The notes below the pieces were generated by a model, which worked only from the letters and a program-made list of their open reading frames with translations, was not told the DNA's origin and did no database searches. This document shows, piece after piece, positions 9,477 to 19,749 of a DNA stretch of 64,000 nucleotides (its first letter is position 1; each line of letters starts with the position of its first letter). A program made the position numbers and the translations under genes. The DNA comes from Methanoregulaceae archaeon UBA467. Its GTDB lineage: Archaea; Halobacteriota; Methanomicrobia; Methanomicrobiales; Methanospirillaceae. The stretch lies in assembly GCA_002503825.1 (NCBI GenBank), contig DASP01000012.1:237474-301473 (forward strand), read 5' to 3'.

Positions 9477-12041
9477 CTACTGCAGTACAGGCTTCCCGGC
9501 GAACCGGAACCCGCCGGCCGGCACCACGATCTCGAACCGTGCACCATGTCCCGGTGTGCTCGTCTCTTCGATGGTCATTCCGGTGATGGAAAGGATCTCG
9601 CGGGATAAAAAGAGGCCGAGACCGGTATGTTTTCCATACCCGCGTTCGAACAGGTGCTCCTTTTCTTCTGCGGTCATACCGGCGCCATCGTCCTCGCAGG
9701 TGATCATAAGCCGGTCCCCGTCCTGTGTGGCAGAGAACCTGATGACCGATATCGATACCCCGCCATACCTGATAGCATTGTCAATTAAGTTACTGAAGAT
9801 ATTTTCAAAGAGCGGGTCGGCAAAGACATCGAGACGGTCTGAAAGATTCTCAACACGGATTTTGCCAAGGGGGAGGACCTCGCGGGCCTGATCGATGCAG
9901 TCATTCACGTCGACCCACATCGGGGCCTTCACACCAAGTTCCTGGTAGAGACGGGTAAACGTGATCTGGTGCTGGATGGCCTGCACCGCGAGATGGACTT
10001 TCTTAATGAACCGGCCAAATACCACGGGATCTTCCCTGCTCTTCTCTGCGAGGGAGAGGTACCCGTCGAGGAGAGAGAGCTGGTTCAGGATATCGTGCCG
10101 CGTGATGCCGGACATCAGCGCCAGTTTCTTCCCGGCGAGCGCCAGAGCCTCTTCGGCCCGTTTCCGTTCAGAAATATCCCGCAGGACGACAAGAATAACA
10201 GGACGGCCGTGCAGGGAAAACATCCGTGCACTGACATCGACCGGAACGTTCTGCATATCCCTGTTCGTAACCATCGCCTGGAAGACCGCATGCCCGTCCC
10301 TCATAATCCGCTCCCGAAGCATGTTCCAGTCTTCTCCGCCGTCGCTGTAAAAGATATCCGGGGCCGTCATCGCCAGGACGTCGTCACGGGTAAACCCGAG
10401 CATCTGGCACCCACGGTCATTGACCTCCACGATCCGTTCAGGGGATGATTCATCAGGCAAAAAGACGAATACCGCATCGTTGATGTTCTGCAGGAGGAGC
10501 CGGTACTTCTCCTCGCTCTCGCGTAATTCACTTTCCGTCCGTTTCCGGTCAGTGATATTGGAGAGAATGCTGTGGGTCTGTATGAACCGGCCCTCGCGGT
10601 CACGCCCGATCCGGCCCTCAAACGATACGATAATGTGCGAACCGTCTCTTTTTATCATTGATAACTCGATGCCGTGGAGTACCCCTTCCTCCATGTACTT
10701 CGGGAAGGTCTCCCTGAATTTTTTCTGGTCCCCCGGCACTAGGAACTCCCCGAACCAGTGCCCGATTACCTCTTCCCTGCGGTACCCGAAGGTATCAAGC
10801 CATGCCCTGTTGACCTCGACAAACCTGCCGTCCGCATCGAGCGACTGGTACCCGAGCGGCGCCGCCTCATACAGCAGCCGGAAACGCTCCTCGCTCTCTC
10901 GGAGCGCTGCCTCGGCCCGTTTCTTTTCGGTGATATTGGAGAGGATACAGTGGGTCTGCCTGAATCCTCCTTTTTCATCATGTGCAATCTTCCCGTCAAA
11001 CGAGACGATGATATGAGACCCGTCCCGCTTTATCATTTCAAATTCAATGTCGTGGATCTCACCCGGATCCCTGAACTCCGGGAAGCAGGACGTAAAATGT
11101 TGTATCCCTTCAGGCACGAGGAATTCCCCAAACGAGTGCCCGATTACCTCTTCCCTGCTATATCCGAGGATATCGAGCCAGGCCTGGTTGACCTCGACAA
11201 ACCTGCCGTCCGCATCGAGCGACTGGCACCCGAGCGGCACCCCCTCGTACAGCAGCCGGAACCACTCCTCGCTCTCACGGAGCTCTTTCTGGACCTGCCG
11301 GTACATCGTGATATCGCTCCATACAGACCTGCTGTACAGTATTTCGCCCTGGCTGTCACGGACTGCAGTCGCGTTCAGGAGAACATCAAAAGTACTCCCG
11401 TCTTTTTTCATCACCTGCAGTTCAACATTGCAGATTTCCCCGGTCTCGAGAAACTGCTGAAACGCCTTCCGGGCTGCGTCGGCAGAATCAGGATGATAGA
11501 GCGATACCTCGTTGCGGCCGATGATCTCATCTTTTTTATACCCGGTCCGTCGTTCAACGGTGTTGTTACAGCCGATGACGGTACAGGTTGCGGCGTCGAC
11601 CGAGAGGTACATCCCGGGTGCGTTCTCGTAGAGATCCCGGCACCGTGCTTCTGACCGGCTGAGAGCCCGCTCCCGGGCGGCCTTCAGGATAACATTCTCT
11701 GCCACTGCAGAGAGCGCCCCGAGTTGCGATCCGGGATCGGATCCCCTCACAAAATAGAACGACGCCCCGGAATTCACGGCGTCGATGACGGTGTCCCCGC
11801 CTTCCTCTTTACAGAAAAAAATAACGGGGACGGGGTCTCCGCCCCCGCGTATTTTTTTGAGCACGTCTGTTGCATCCCGGACCGGGAATCCAAGAATAAC
11901 GGCGTCAAAGCGTTTCGATGCCAGTGCGTCCGGCACCTCCGGCACCGAGTGTGCCGCGGTCACATCAAACGACCCTGATCGCTGAAAGAAGCGGCTGACT
12001 GACTCCAGCAGCTGTGTGTCGTCGTCGGCAACAAGGAGCAT
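9477..12041 (-). CDS. PAS-domain histidine kinase with degenerate N-terminal receiver
   Basis: The frame could begin at GTG 12062 (861 aa); ATG 12041 is preferred, with a GGGGGTG stretch upstream. An N-terminal receiver-like domain keeps the acidic pocket (VADDD) but has Gly where the phospho-Asp should be (AVILGFPV), Cys for the Thr and Arg for the Lys. Four PAS domains follow; the second and third (LLYEGVPLGCQSLDADGR and LLYEAAPLGYQSLDADGR) are recent duplicates. The kinase core has His in RHDILNQ (about residue 649), an N box NLIDNAIRYG, DDGAGM and GYGKHTGLGL. No TM helix is seen, so it is a soluble sensor kinase. Confidence 0.88.
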   Translation of the reverse strand: MLLVADDDTQLLESVSRFFQRSGSFDVTAAHSVPEVPDALASKRFDAVILGFPVRDATDVLKKIRGGGDPVPVIFFCKEEGGDTVIDAVNSGASFYFVRGSDPGSQLGALSAVAENVILKAARERALSRSEARCRDLYENAPGMYLSVDAATCTVIGCNNTVERRTGYKKDEIIGRNEVSLYHPDSADAARKAFQQFLETGEICNVELQVMKKDGSTFDVLLNATAVRDSQGEILYSRSVWSDITMYRQVQKELRESEEWFRLLYEGVPLGCQSLDADGRFVEVNQAWLDILGYSREEVIGHSFGEFLVPEGIQHFTSCFPEFRDPGEIHDIEFEMIKRDGSHIIVSFDGKIAHDEKGGFRQTHCILSNITEKKRAEAALRESEERFRLLYEAAPLGYQSLDADGRFVEVNRAWLDTFGYRREEVIGHWFGEFLVPGDQKKFRETFPKYMEEGVLHGIELSMIKRDGSHIIVSFEGRIGRDREGRFIQTHSILSNITDRKRTESELRESEEKYRLLLQNINDAVFVFLPDESSPERIVEVNDRGCQMLGFTRDDVLAMTAPDIFYSDGGEDWNMLRERIMRDGHAVFQAMVTNRDMQNVPVDVSARMFSLHGRPVILVVLRDISERKRAEEALALAGKKLALMSGITRHDILNQLSLLDGYLSLAEKSREDPVVFGRFIKKVHLAVQAIQHQITFTRLYQELGVKAPMWVDVNDCIDQAREVLPLGKIRVENLSDRLDVFADPLFENIFSNLIDNAIRYGGVSISVIRFSATQDGDRLMITCEDDGAGMTAEEKEHLFERGYGKHTGLGLFLSREILSITGMTIEETSTPGHGARFEIVVPAGGFRFAGKPVLQ

Positions 12042-12577
12042 TTTCACTACTGGCACCCCCACATGTCCAGGTATCTGATAATCGACACCCCCGGCTATAA
12101 ACTCATTGGTAAAGAACGGTGAGTCCTGAGTAAAGGAAAATGAGAAAACTTTATTTAAGGCTCAGATCGTGCAACAGGATAAACTGGCTGGAGATCGGGA
12201 AGGAGAGTGAGTCCTGATTAAGATAACAGGAAGCATCCCATCACCGTGTTTCGCGACGGGTGATACCCGGGAAGCTGATCAGCATGGGGAAAAATTGAGG
12301 AAGACCGCATGAAAAATCCCCTTTCGCCATTATTCCCCCGGTTTCTTCCCATGTACGTGAAAGCAGGTGCATCCTGATGAGAACGTCGCGTCTTCCGCCC
12401 TTTAAAATCCAGCGTGCGAAAAGGATTTCCGATGAAAATCCCTGGACAACCCCAAAAAAACAGAGATTTTAAACCGGTATTTTCATAATCCGGGAATGAA
12501 CTCCCCCAACAGGTGTGTTTTAACAGATCACGTCTGCTTTTTTCCCGTCTCTGTATTCTTATTTGAACGGGTCTCAG
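12042..12577. other. intergenic region, no gene recognised
   Basis: About 0.5 kb upstream of the minus-strand kinase and downstream of the COG2426 gene. An AT-rich stretch (AAAACTTTATTTAAGG, near 12143-12158) could be a promoter element for the kinase. No gene or RNA was recognised. Confidence 0.4.
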
Positions 12578-13258
12578 TTACGCGGACCGCTTCCGCTCCC
12601 TGAACCTGAATACCAGGTATACGAAGACAGCACCCGCAATGACTGAGACTGCAACACCGATGCCGAGCAGGAAATTCGAGAGGATCAGCCGCCAGATAAC
12701 CTCTGATCCCAGTGCAAAGAGCAGGCATTCTGCAGTCCCGCCTATGGCGACGGCAAGGAGTATCCCTGCCGGCGTCAGCCCGGAGATCATTCCGACGATG
12801 GTCGCACCCACACCCCCGGTCCCCTGGAACGGGAGGAATACAAAGAAGGCCACCCCCGGGACTCTCCACCGTGCTATCCATGGCCGTTTCTGCATGAACT
12901 CATCCCCGGACGCCAGGAACCGGGATATCCACGGCCCGAGATACGGGAGACGGAGCGCTATCCCGAAGTTGAGGAGCATGAACAGACTGGTGAGCACGTC
13001 AAGGAGGGCAAGTGCAGCCGCCATCAGCCACCACGGGACGCCGAGCGCAATGCCGAGCGGTATAATCGATTCCTTCCCTGCAGGAGGGACATAATAGAGG
13101 ATCATCAGGCCGCCGAGTACCCATGCGAGGTGCGGCGTAACGATAAGAAAACACGAGAAAAAAAAGAGAAATGCGATGGTTACGGGGAGCAGCAGGCGGA
13201 ATGCCATGGTTGCCGGCGATTTTACATCCTCTCCTGAAGCATACCATAACGTCGACAT
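12578..13258 (-). CDS. COG2426 / small multidrug export family membrane protein
   Basis: A 226-residue protein with about six hydrophobic segments. It resembles the Sm_multidrug_ex (COG2426) family: an N-terminal pair of TMs, PAGKESIIPLGIALGVPWW, a central amphipathic part (LPYLGPWISRFLASG), and the glycine-rich FVFLPFQGTGGVGATIVGMISGL segment that marks the family. The biochemical role of this family is not established despite its name. The gene stands alone on the minus strand between two PAS kinase genes, with no obvious operon partner. Confidence 0.75.
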   Translation of the reverse strand: MSTLWYASGEDVKSPATMAFRLLLPVTIAFLFFFSCFLIVTPHLAWVLGGLMILYYVPPAGKESIIPLGIALGVPWWLMAAALALLDVLTSLFMLLNFGIALRLPYLGPWISRFLASGDEFMQKRPWIARWRVPGVAFFVFLPFQGTGGVGATIVGMISGLTPAGILLAVAIGGTAECLLFALGSEVIWRLILSNFLLGIGVAVSVIAGAVFVYLVFRFRERKRSA

Positions 13259-13342
13259 CAGACCGCTGCCCGCCCTTCTGTATCAGGTCCTGCCCGGGTG
13301 AAACCCGGAACCGGGCAGTACCTTCCCGGAACCCGGCGCCGG

Positions 13343-15832
13343 TTATTCAGCCCGATCACGCTCGTACTGTTCCGGCGTCCCGAGTGTGAAAAAGAAAGTA
13401 CTCCCTTTTCCGACACCATCTGATTCCACCCACACCTTCCCGTTGTGCACCTCGACGATGCGTTTCACGATTGCGAGCCCCACACCGGTCCCCACTATTG
13501 CGGGGTCAACCTTTTCAAAAAGATCGAAGACCTTCTCCAGGTATTCGGGAGCGATCCCGATCCCGTTATCCCTGACAAAAAAGGCGGTTTCGCGGTTTTT
13601 TTCCACGACGCCGATCTCCAGGACGGGAGCCGGCTGGACCCCCATGAATTTCACTGCATTTTCGATGAGGTTTGATATCACTTCGACAAGCCTGATACGA
13701 TCGCCGTAGACTTCGGGAAGCGGTTCATGAACGATGACGTTCACTCCCCGGCTGGTGATAAGGAGATTTTGCAGGTTCAGCGCCTCTTCGACCATACTTT
13801 TTCCGGGCAGATGTTCGGGGGGGTTCATGATCCGGCCGATCCGGGAGAGTTCGAGCAGTTCACGCAGCAGCTGACCCATCTTTGCAATTGCACCCTGGAT
13901 ACGATTTATATCATCTTTTATCTTCTCCCCGTCCCCTTTTTCAATGTCTTCGAGAAGGTACCCGGAAAACCCTTCAATGGTAATGAGCGGTGTTTTCAGG
14001 TCGTGTGAGACGGTATACGTAAACCGTTCAAGCTCGGTATTCTTTGCCTTCAGTTCCCTGATAAGTGACTCGCGCTGCAGTTCAGCCTCTTTTAACCCGG
14101 TGATATCCTGGATGATTCCCCGGATACTGACGACCTTCCCCTCCTTTTGTATGGGGATACCATGTGTCCTGACCCACTTGTGCAGCCCGTCGGCACTCAT
14201 CATCTCAAGTTCGAGATCATAGGGGCGGGCATCTTCAACCGCCTCCCTGATTGCCTGCTCTATCCTCTTCCTCGATTCCCCGGTAAAAAAGCTGACGCCG
14301 AACTGCATGGTGGTGGTGACATCAGGGTCAAGCCCGTGAATCCTGGCGACCTCGTCGGTCCAGCTCCCTGCACCGGTGACTGCGTTAAATTCCCAGCCTC
14401 CGACCTTCGCCATCTCACCGGTCATATGCAGGAGTTTGTCTTTCTGCTGTATCTCCCGTTCCGCATGTTTCTGTCCGGATATGTCCTGGTTGCTCACCCG
14501 GATCCCGAGGAAGCGGCCGGCCTTGTCAATAACCGGCCTGCAGGAGTGCCTGATCCATCGTTCCGTGCCGTCACGGCGGATGATCCGGAACTCTAGCTCT
14601 CCCGCCTCCTTTTTATTCATCATCCATGATTCATGGATTTTATATCTCCCGATATCATTTGGATGAATAATTTCCTGAATGAAATTCTTTGTCCGGTAAA
14701 AATCCCCGGCAGGGTAACCAGTGATTAACTCACAGGATGGCGACATGTACACGATCCGGTATTCGTTGTCGACCCAGTACTCCCAGTCGGGTGTAAAATC
14801 CGCAAGCAGGCGGAATTTTTCCTCGCTTTCTTTCAGCGCCATCCCGGCACTTTTCCTGTGTGAAATATCTGTCGAATAAATCCGGATACTGTCACGGCCG
14901 GGCACGTAAGAGACCGCCAGTTCGTACCACCGGCCCCCGAACGGGGTCTCCTTCAGAATAACGGTTCCCGGGTCTTTCTCCAGTTCTGAAAAAAGTGCCG
15001 TGTAATCCCCGAAGAGCAGGTGCCGCCCGCCCTCGTTCGTGATATCAGGGAAGTGCCGGTATCCCGCCGGGTTGCAGTAACGGAGCTGCCCGTCCCGCCC
15101 AAGTTCACAGACCGGCTGCGGGTTCTGCTCAGGAAATTCGGCCATTTCTTCGACCCTTTTTCGCGTGGCTGCATAGGTTGCGAGCCCCTCCTTCCAGTGA
15201 CCGAACAACACGGCACCGAGATTTTGTCCGGGGAGGTCGACAGAGGGTATATAATAAAAATTATCGTACAACGTTCTCCCGATCACGGCAATCGGGTGAG
15301 TGAGGAGGACATCGAGGAGAACTGACGGCGGAAAAAGCCTTTCATCATACTGGCAGAGGCATGTGCAGGTGTGGCTTTCAAGAAAGGAATTGAGATGTAT
15401 CTCGTATTCGGTGAGACGGTCCGAACCGGAAAGGTTCCGTCCCGCCCAGCTCATCTCACCGGTGACCCGGAGTGCACTATACCCTTCGGAGAGCGCTTTT
15501 TCTGTTTCAGAACCGAGAAACTCAATCATTGCATCGGGGTTAAAGGAACCGCCCTTCAGGTACGTATCGGCTGCGGATGCAAAGACCAGCTGCCCCGGGC
15601 CCTGAGGGGTCGCCGGATCTGCGCCGTATCCCTCGAGGTATCCGGTAATAGTCGCGGCTGTGTGGCAATCAAGGATGTAGAGCACTTTTTCATTCCGGAA
15701 AAGCCCGTCCTTTATGAATGCGGAGACAAGGTCACGGTGTTCCTCATCAGTCCGGTAAATACCGCAGATATGATCCCCGGTCCGGAGATCACTCACTGAC
15801 CGCAGAGCAGTCCGCGTATCTCGCCCCTTCAT
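13343..15832 (-). CDS. MEDS-PAS sensor histidine kinase
   Basis: An 829-residue soluble kinase. Residues 1-200 form a MEDS domain (methanogen/methylotroph DcmR sensory domain): LRTGDHICGIYRTDEEHR, EKVLYILDCHTAATI, YSALRVTGEMSWAGR, LCQYDERLFPPSVLLDVLLTHP and YIPSVD. About four PAS domains follow, then a canonical HisKA (VSHDLKTPL, His about 610) and a HATPase with NLIENAVKF, DNGIGI and GTGVGLAI. MEDS domains are known from the dichloromethane regulator DcmR and are thought to sense small C1 or hydrocarbon-type molecules. Its HisKA differs from the RHDILNQ type of the neighbouring kinases. No cognate regulator is adjacent. Confidence 0.88.
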   Translation of the reverse strand: MKGRDTRTALRSVSDLRTGDHICGIYRTDEEHRDLVSAFIKDGLFRNEKVLYILDCHTAATITGYLEGYGADPATPQGPGQLVFASAADTYLKGGSFNPDAMIEFLGSETEKALSEGYSALRVTGEMSWAGRNLSGSDRLTEYEIHLNSFLESHTCTCLCQYDERLFPPSVLLDVLLTHPIAVIGRTLYDNFYYIPSVDLPGQNLGAVLFGHWKEGLATYAATRKRVEEMAEFPEQNPQPVCELGRDGQLRYCNPAGYRHFPDITNEGGRHLLFGDYTALFSELEKDPGTVILKETPFGGRWYELAVSYVPGRDSIRIYSTDISHRKSAGMALKESEEKFRLLADFTPDWEYWVDNEYRIVYMSPSCELITGYPAGDFYRTKNFIQEIIHPNDIGRYKIHESWMMNKKEAGELEFRIIRRDGTERWIRHSCRPVIDKAGRFLGIRVSNQDISGQKHAEREIQQKDKLLHMTGEMAKVGGWEFNAVTGAGSWTDEVARIHGLDPDVTTTMQFGVSFFTGESRKRIEQAIREAVEDARPYDLELEMMSADGLHKWVRTHGIPIQKEGKVVSIRGIIQDITGLKEAELQRESLIRELKAKNTELERFTYTVSHDLKTPLITIEGFSGYLLEDIEKGDGEKIKDDINRIQGAIAKMGQLLRELLELSRIGRIMNPPEHLPGKSMVEEALNLQNLLITSRGVNVIVHEPLPEVYGDRIRLVEVISNLIENAVKFMGVQPAPVLEIGVVEKNRETAFFVRDNGIGIAPEYLEKVFDLFEKVDPAIVGTGVGLAIVKRIVEVHNGKVWVESDGVGKGSTFFFTLGTPEQYERDRAE

Positions 15833-16393
15833 TCGCAGCCCTCAAATATAGCTCCATTGCACCTCCAAATTATATTAATGTGCCATGGAGAGCATGACGT
15901 CATGCGGCATCCGGATCGTATCGCGTCACGTCAACGGGATTATGCATTTTGCAGGGGTATCCGGTCGCTGTCCCGCTGTAACTGTCATACTACCTGCTCC
16001 TGCCCTGTATGACTCCTGTTTCCGGCCAGGATCGGCATCATCACCACAACTTCCAGGGTCCGCAATGGTCCGTTGGCAGCTGGGGACACTGAAAGAACGG
16101 CCCGGACCCATGCATGCTTATCACGGAGATATAAAACCAGCCGGAGCACAGGAACGTAACTGCGATACCCCGGTGCCGGCACGCATGTCTTTTTGCCGGA
16201 AGACTTCCTGTTATGCGGCACGGTCTGCATACCAGGCATCAAACGGACTGATTCAGACCTGCGTGACATGAAATAGTCTCATCGTCATGAATTAAAAAAT
16301 ATTAAAAATAACTAATCACATAGGATCATAAAAAGACACCATCCATTCCAGCGCAACAATACCATTCCCATTCACATACCCAGGTGCCTGAAC
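15833..16393. other. divergent intergenic region between two kinase genes
   Basis: This region separates divergent kinase genes and should contain both promoters. AT-rich stretches near 15860-15880 and 16285-16325 (AAAAAATATTAAAAATAACTAATC) are the best candidates. Open frames within it have no recognisable protein features. Confidence 0.45.
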
Positions 16394-19300
16394 GTGATTT
16401 CTGTCCTCTATGTCGATGACGAGCCCGGACTCCTTGAGATAGGGAAGCTGTTCCTTGAAAAAAAAAGTTCAATACGGGTTGATACCGCCATTTCAGCCAT
16501 CGACGCACTGAAAGTTCTTGACACCCGCAGCTACGATGCAATCATTTCAGACTACCAGATGCCCGGGATAAATGGTATAGAATTCCTTAAAAAGACCCGG
16601 AAAAGATATGGCGACATCCCGTTCATCCTCTTTACCGGCAAGGGCCGTGAAGAGGTGGTAATCGAGGCGATAAACTTCGGGGCTGACTTCTACCTCCAGA
16701 AAGGAGGGGCTGCCGATTCGCAGTTTGCCGAACTTGCCCACAAAGTCAGGCAGGCAGTAAAACGGCGTCGTGCCGAATCGGGTCTGCAGGATGCCCTGCT
16801 GTTCAACCGCGAGGTCATCGAGGGAGCCGGCGAGGGGTTCATCGTCTTTGACCAGGACCTGCGCTGCATCATCTGGAACCGGTTCATGGAACAGCTGACC
16901 GGAATTCCTTCCGATGAGATGATCGGCGGCAATCCTCTTGAAATTTTCACCCCGATCGTTTCAGGGATTCATAATTCACTGATCAGGCAGGCATATGAAG
17001 GAGAGACTATCCAGTCTGATGACTCCGATTTTTTTATGCCCCGGTCAGGGGTCCGCGGGTGGGTCAAGGTGCTCTATTCGCCGCACCGGGACGCAGGTGG
17101 CAGGATCATCGGGGTCATTGCCGTTATCAGGGACATTTCCGACAGGAAAAGAATTGAATTTGACCTTCTACAGAAGAACGATGAACTTTCTGCTGCATAC
17201 CAGCAGATTGCCGCGACAGGGGACGAGTTGCGGCATAATTACGAGGAACTGGAAGAAAGCCAGCTCAGGCTCACCGCAAGCGAGGAAAAATACCGGGCAT
17301 TGTTTGAACACACCGGAACCGCCATCGTGGTCATTGAGGAAGACGCGACGATCAGTCTCTCAAATACGGAGTTCCAGCGCCTTATCGGGCACGATGCCCG
17401 TGAGATCGACGGAATGATGAGCTGGAAAAACCTTGTCCATCCCGATGATCTCGAGAGAATGTTCGCCCAGCACCGTCTCCGCCGCGAGAGGGATAATGCC
17501 GCACTCAACAGTTACGAATTCAGGATGGTTCACAGGAACGGCCAGATAAAGGATATCCTTCTTAATATCGGCATCATCCCGGGCACAAAGAGGAGTGTCG
17601 CCTCACTCATAAATATCACACCCCGGAAGGCACTGGAACGAGACCTTGTACGCAATAACCAGGAACTTTCTGCTGCATACCAGCAGATTGCTGCAGCCGA
17701 GGACGAACTGCGTATAAATTACGATGACCTTGCAGAGAGCCAGCGCCTGCTCGAAGAGAGTTCAGAGAGATACAGGATTATCTTTGAGCACACCGGGACC
17801 GCCATGCTCATCATAGAGGATGACACGACGATCAGTCTCTCGAACACGGAATTTCAGCGCCTGGGCGGATATACGAGGAAAGAGATCGACGGAAAGATGC
17901 ACTGGGAGGGTTTTGTCCACCCTGACGATCTCGACCTTATGCTCACCCGCCACCGGATAAGGCGCAAAGACCCGGACGACGCACCCGGACAATACGAATT
18001 CCGGTTTCTCACCAGGGGCGGAGAGGTGAGGGATATCCTTATTACCATTGATACCATCCCGGGAACGGGAAAAAGCGTTGCCTCGTTAATGGACATCACC
18101 GACAGGAAGACCATGGAGGGTGATCTCGTCAAAAGAAATGAAGAATTATTTGCCGCATTCGAACAGATCGCTGCACAGGAGGAGGAACTTCGGTCAAACT
18201 ACGACGAACTTGCACAGGGCCAGCGCCTGCTGCAGGAGATCGGGGAGCGGTTCCACTCCCTCTTTGACAGCATGACCGAGGGCCATGCCCTGTATGAGCT
18301 CGAATATGACAACTGCGGGACCCCGTACGAATACCGGGTACTCGATGTGAACCCGGCGTTTGAAACTATCATCGGGCTCTCACGAAAAGAGGTTGTTGGA
18401 AAACTTTCGTGCGAGGCTTTTGGCACTAAAAGACCCCCATTCATCCGCAATTATCTCCCGGTTGCATTAAACGGCCAGACCCTGAACCTTGAGACATACC
18501 TTCCGTCATTAAAGAAACATTTCCTCGTATCGGTATATTCCCCAAAGGAAGGGCAGTTTGCCACGATATTCCAGGATGTAACCCGTTTAAAGGAGATGGA
18601 GAAAGATATCACCGCACGTGAATCGCTCTTCCGCTCTCTTGTCGAGAACATGCATGACGGGGTCCTCATCCTTGACCGCGATGGCACCGTTCTTTTCGCA
18701 AACACTGCTGCCGCCCGGATGGCGGATATCGCGCCGGAACAGGCATTTACCGGCATTAATATCTCCTTTGCGCTCGGGAAAGGCGAATTAGAGCAGGCAT
18801 TGGCCAATCTTACCCGTGTAACAGACGGAAACATCCCCGTCTCCTGTGAATACCGGTTTACGACCACTCACGGCATAGAAAAATGGGTTGAAACCACCGG
18901 GGTCAGGATCGCCTACCAGAACAGGCAGGCGGTGCTTGTCACCCTCCATGAGTTCACCGGGCGGAAACACACTGAAGAGACCATGAAACAGGTAAACCGT
19001 CAGGTCCACCTGTTAAACAGCATCACGCGCCATGATATCGTCAATAAAATTACGGCTGTTTTAGGTCAGGTTGCCATTGCAAAGGAACGATGGGACGACC
19101 CGGCCCTGCAGGCAGTCTTTGATAAGATCTATTCTGCAACCGATGCAATCAATGACCAGATCGGCTTTGCCCGCCTCTACCAGGACCTCGGGTCCCGGAG
19201 TTCGCAGTGGCAGGACCCTGATGCGCTCCTGCCCCGCTCGCAGGTCCCGTCCCAGATCACGTTTCGTGGATCTCTCAGCGGCATTGAGATCTTTTCCGAC

Positions 19301-19657
19301 CCGATGCTCGGGATGGTCTTTTCAAACCTCCTTGACAATTCCATCCGCCATGGCGGGCCGGTCACGTCGGTCACGGTTGCATACCGGGAAACACCGGATG
19401 GCCTGGTCATCTCCTTTTCAGATAACGGCACGGGTATCCCGGCAGATGAAAAAGAGGTCATCTTCGAACGGGGATACGGAAATAATACCGGTCTTGGCCT
19501 CTTCCTTGTCAGGGAGATCCTGGAGATCACCAGTATTTCCATCAGGGAGACCGGGACACCCGGGAAAGGTGCACGGTTCGAGATCGTGGTGCCGGCAGGG
19601 TCATACCGGTTCGGAGATGAAAAACATCTAAATCCACCTGACCGGTCCCCCGGGTAG
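16394..19657 (+). CDS. receiver-multi-PAS hybrid histidine kinase
   Basis: A 1087-residue soluble protein starting with GTG at 16394, with an AGGTG about 9 bases upstream. The receiver is complete: Asp8/Asp9, phospho-Asp53 (ISDYQMP), Thr81 and Lys103. Five PAS-type domains follow. Two of them (FEHTGTAIVVIEEDATISLS and FEHTGTAMLIIEDDTTISLS) are close duplicates, each with a repeated linker (ELSAAYQQIAA). The kinase core has SITRHDIVNKI (His880), NLLDNSIRHGG, DNGTGI and GYGNNTGLGLFL. With an intact N-terminal receiver it could take phosphate from, or be gated by, another kinase such as those nearby. The gene is followed by a K+ channel gene. Confidence 0.9.
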   Translation: MISVLYVDDEPGLLEIGKLFLEKKSSIRVDTAISAIDALKVLDTRSYDAIISDYQMPGINGIEFLKKTRKRYGDIPFILFTGKGREEVVIEAINFGADFYLQKGGAADSQFAELAHKVRQAVKRRRAESGLQDALLFNREVIEGAGEGFIVFDQDLRCIIWNRFMEQLTGIPSDEMIGGNPLEIFTPIVSGIHNSLIRQAYEGETIQSDDSDFFMPRSGVRGWVKVLYSPHRDAGGRIIGVIAVIRDISDRKRIEFDLLQKNDELSAAYQQIAATGDELRHNYEELEESQLRLTASEEKYRALFEHTGTAIVVIEEDATISLSNTEFQRLIGHDAREIDGMMSWKNLVHPDDLERMFAQHRLRRERDNAALNSYEFRMVHRNGQIKDILLNIGIIPGTKRSVASLINITPRKALERDLVRNNQELSAAYQQIAAAEDELRINYDDLAESQRLLEESSERYRIIFEHTGTAMLIIEDDTTISLSNTEFQRLGGYTRKEIDGKMHWEGFVHPDDLDLMLTRHRIRRKDPDDAPGQYEFRFLTRGGEVRDILITIDTIPGTGKSVASLMDITDRKTMEGDLVKRNEELFAAFEQIAAQEEELRSNYDELAQGQRLLQEIGERFHSLFDSMTEGHALYELEYDNCGTPYEYRVLDVNPAFETIIGLSRKEVVGKLSCEAFGTKRPPFIRNYLPVALNGQTLNLETYLPSLKKHFLVSVYSPKEGQFATIFQDVTRLKEMEKDITARESLFRSLVENMHDGVLILDRDGTVLFANTAAARMADIAPEQAFTGINISFALGKGELEQALANLTRVTDGNIPVSCEYRFTTTHGIEKWVETTGVRIAYQNRQAVLVTLHEFTGRKHTEETMKQVNRQVHLLNSITRHDIVNKITAVLGQVAIAKERWDDPALQAVFDKIYSATDAINDQIGFARLYQDLGSRSSQWQDPDALLPRSQVPSQITFRGSLSGIEIFSDPMLGMVFSNLLDNSIRHGGPVTSVTVAYRETPDGLVISFSDNGTGIPADEKEVIFERGYGNNTGLGLFLVREILEITSISIRETGTPGKGARFEIVVPAGSYRFGDEKHLNPPDRSPG

Positions 19658-19749
19658 TGCCGGTTATCCCGGATGTTTCATTCATGCGATATATCAGAAA
19701 ATACCGGTTCCGCACCGGGAATAAAAACGATTAATCTTTTCAGGATTCA

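Noticed and set aside
15885..16271. 128-codon frame between two kinase genes
   Set aside because: No recognisable features and lies where divergent promoters are expected.
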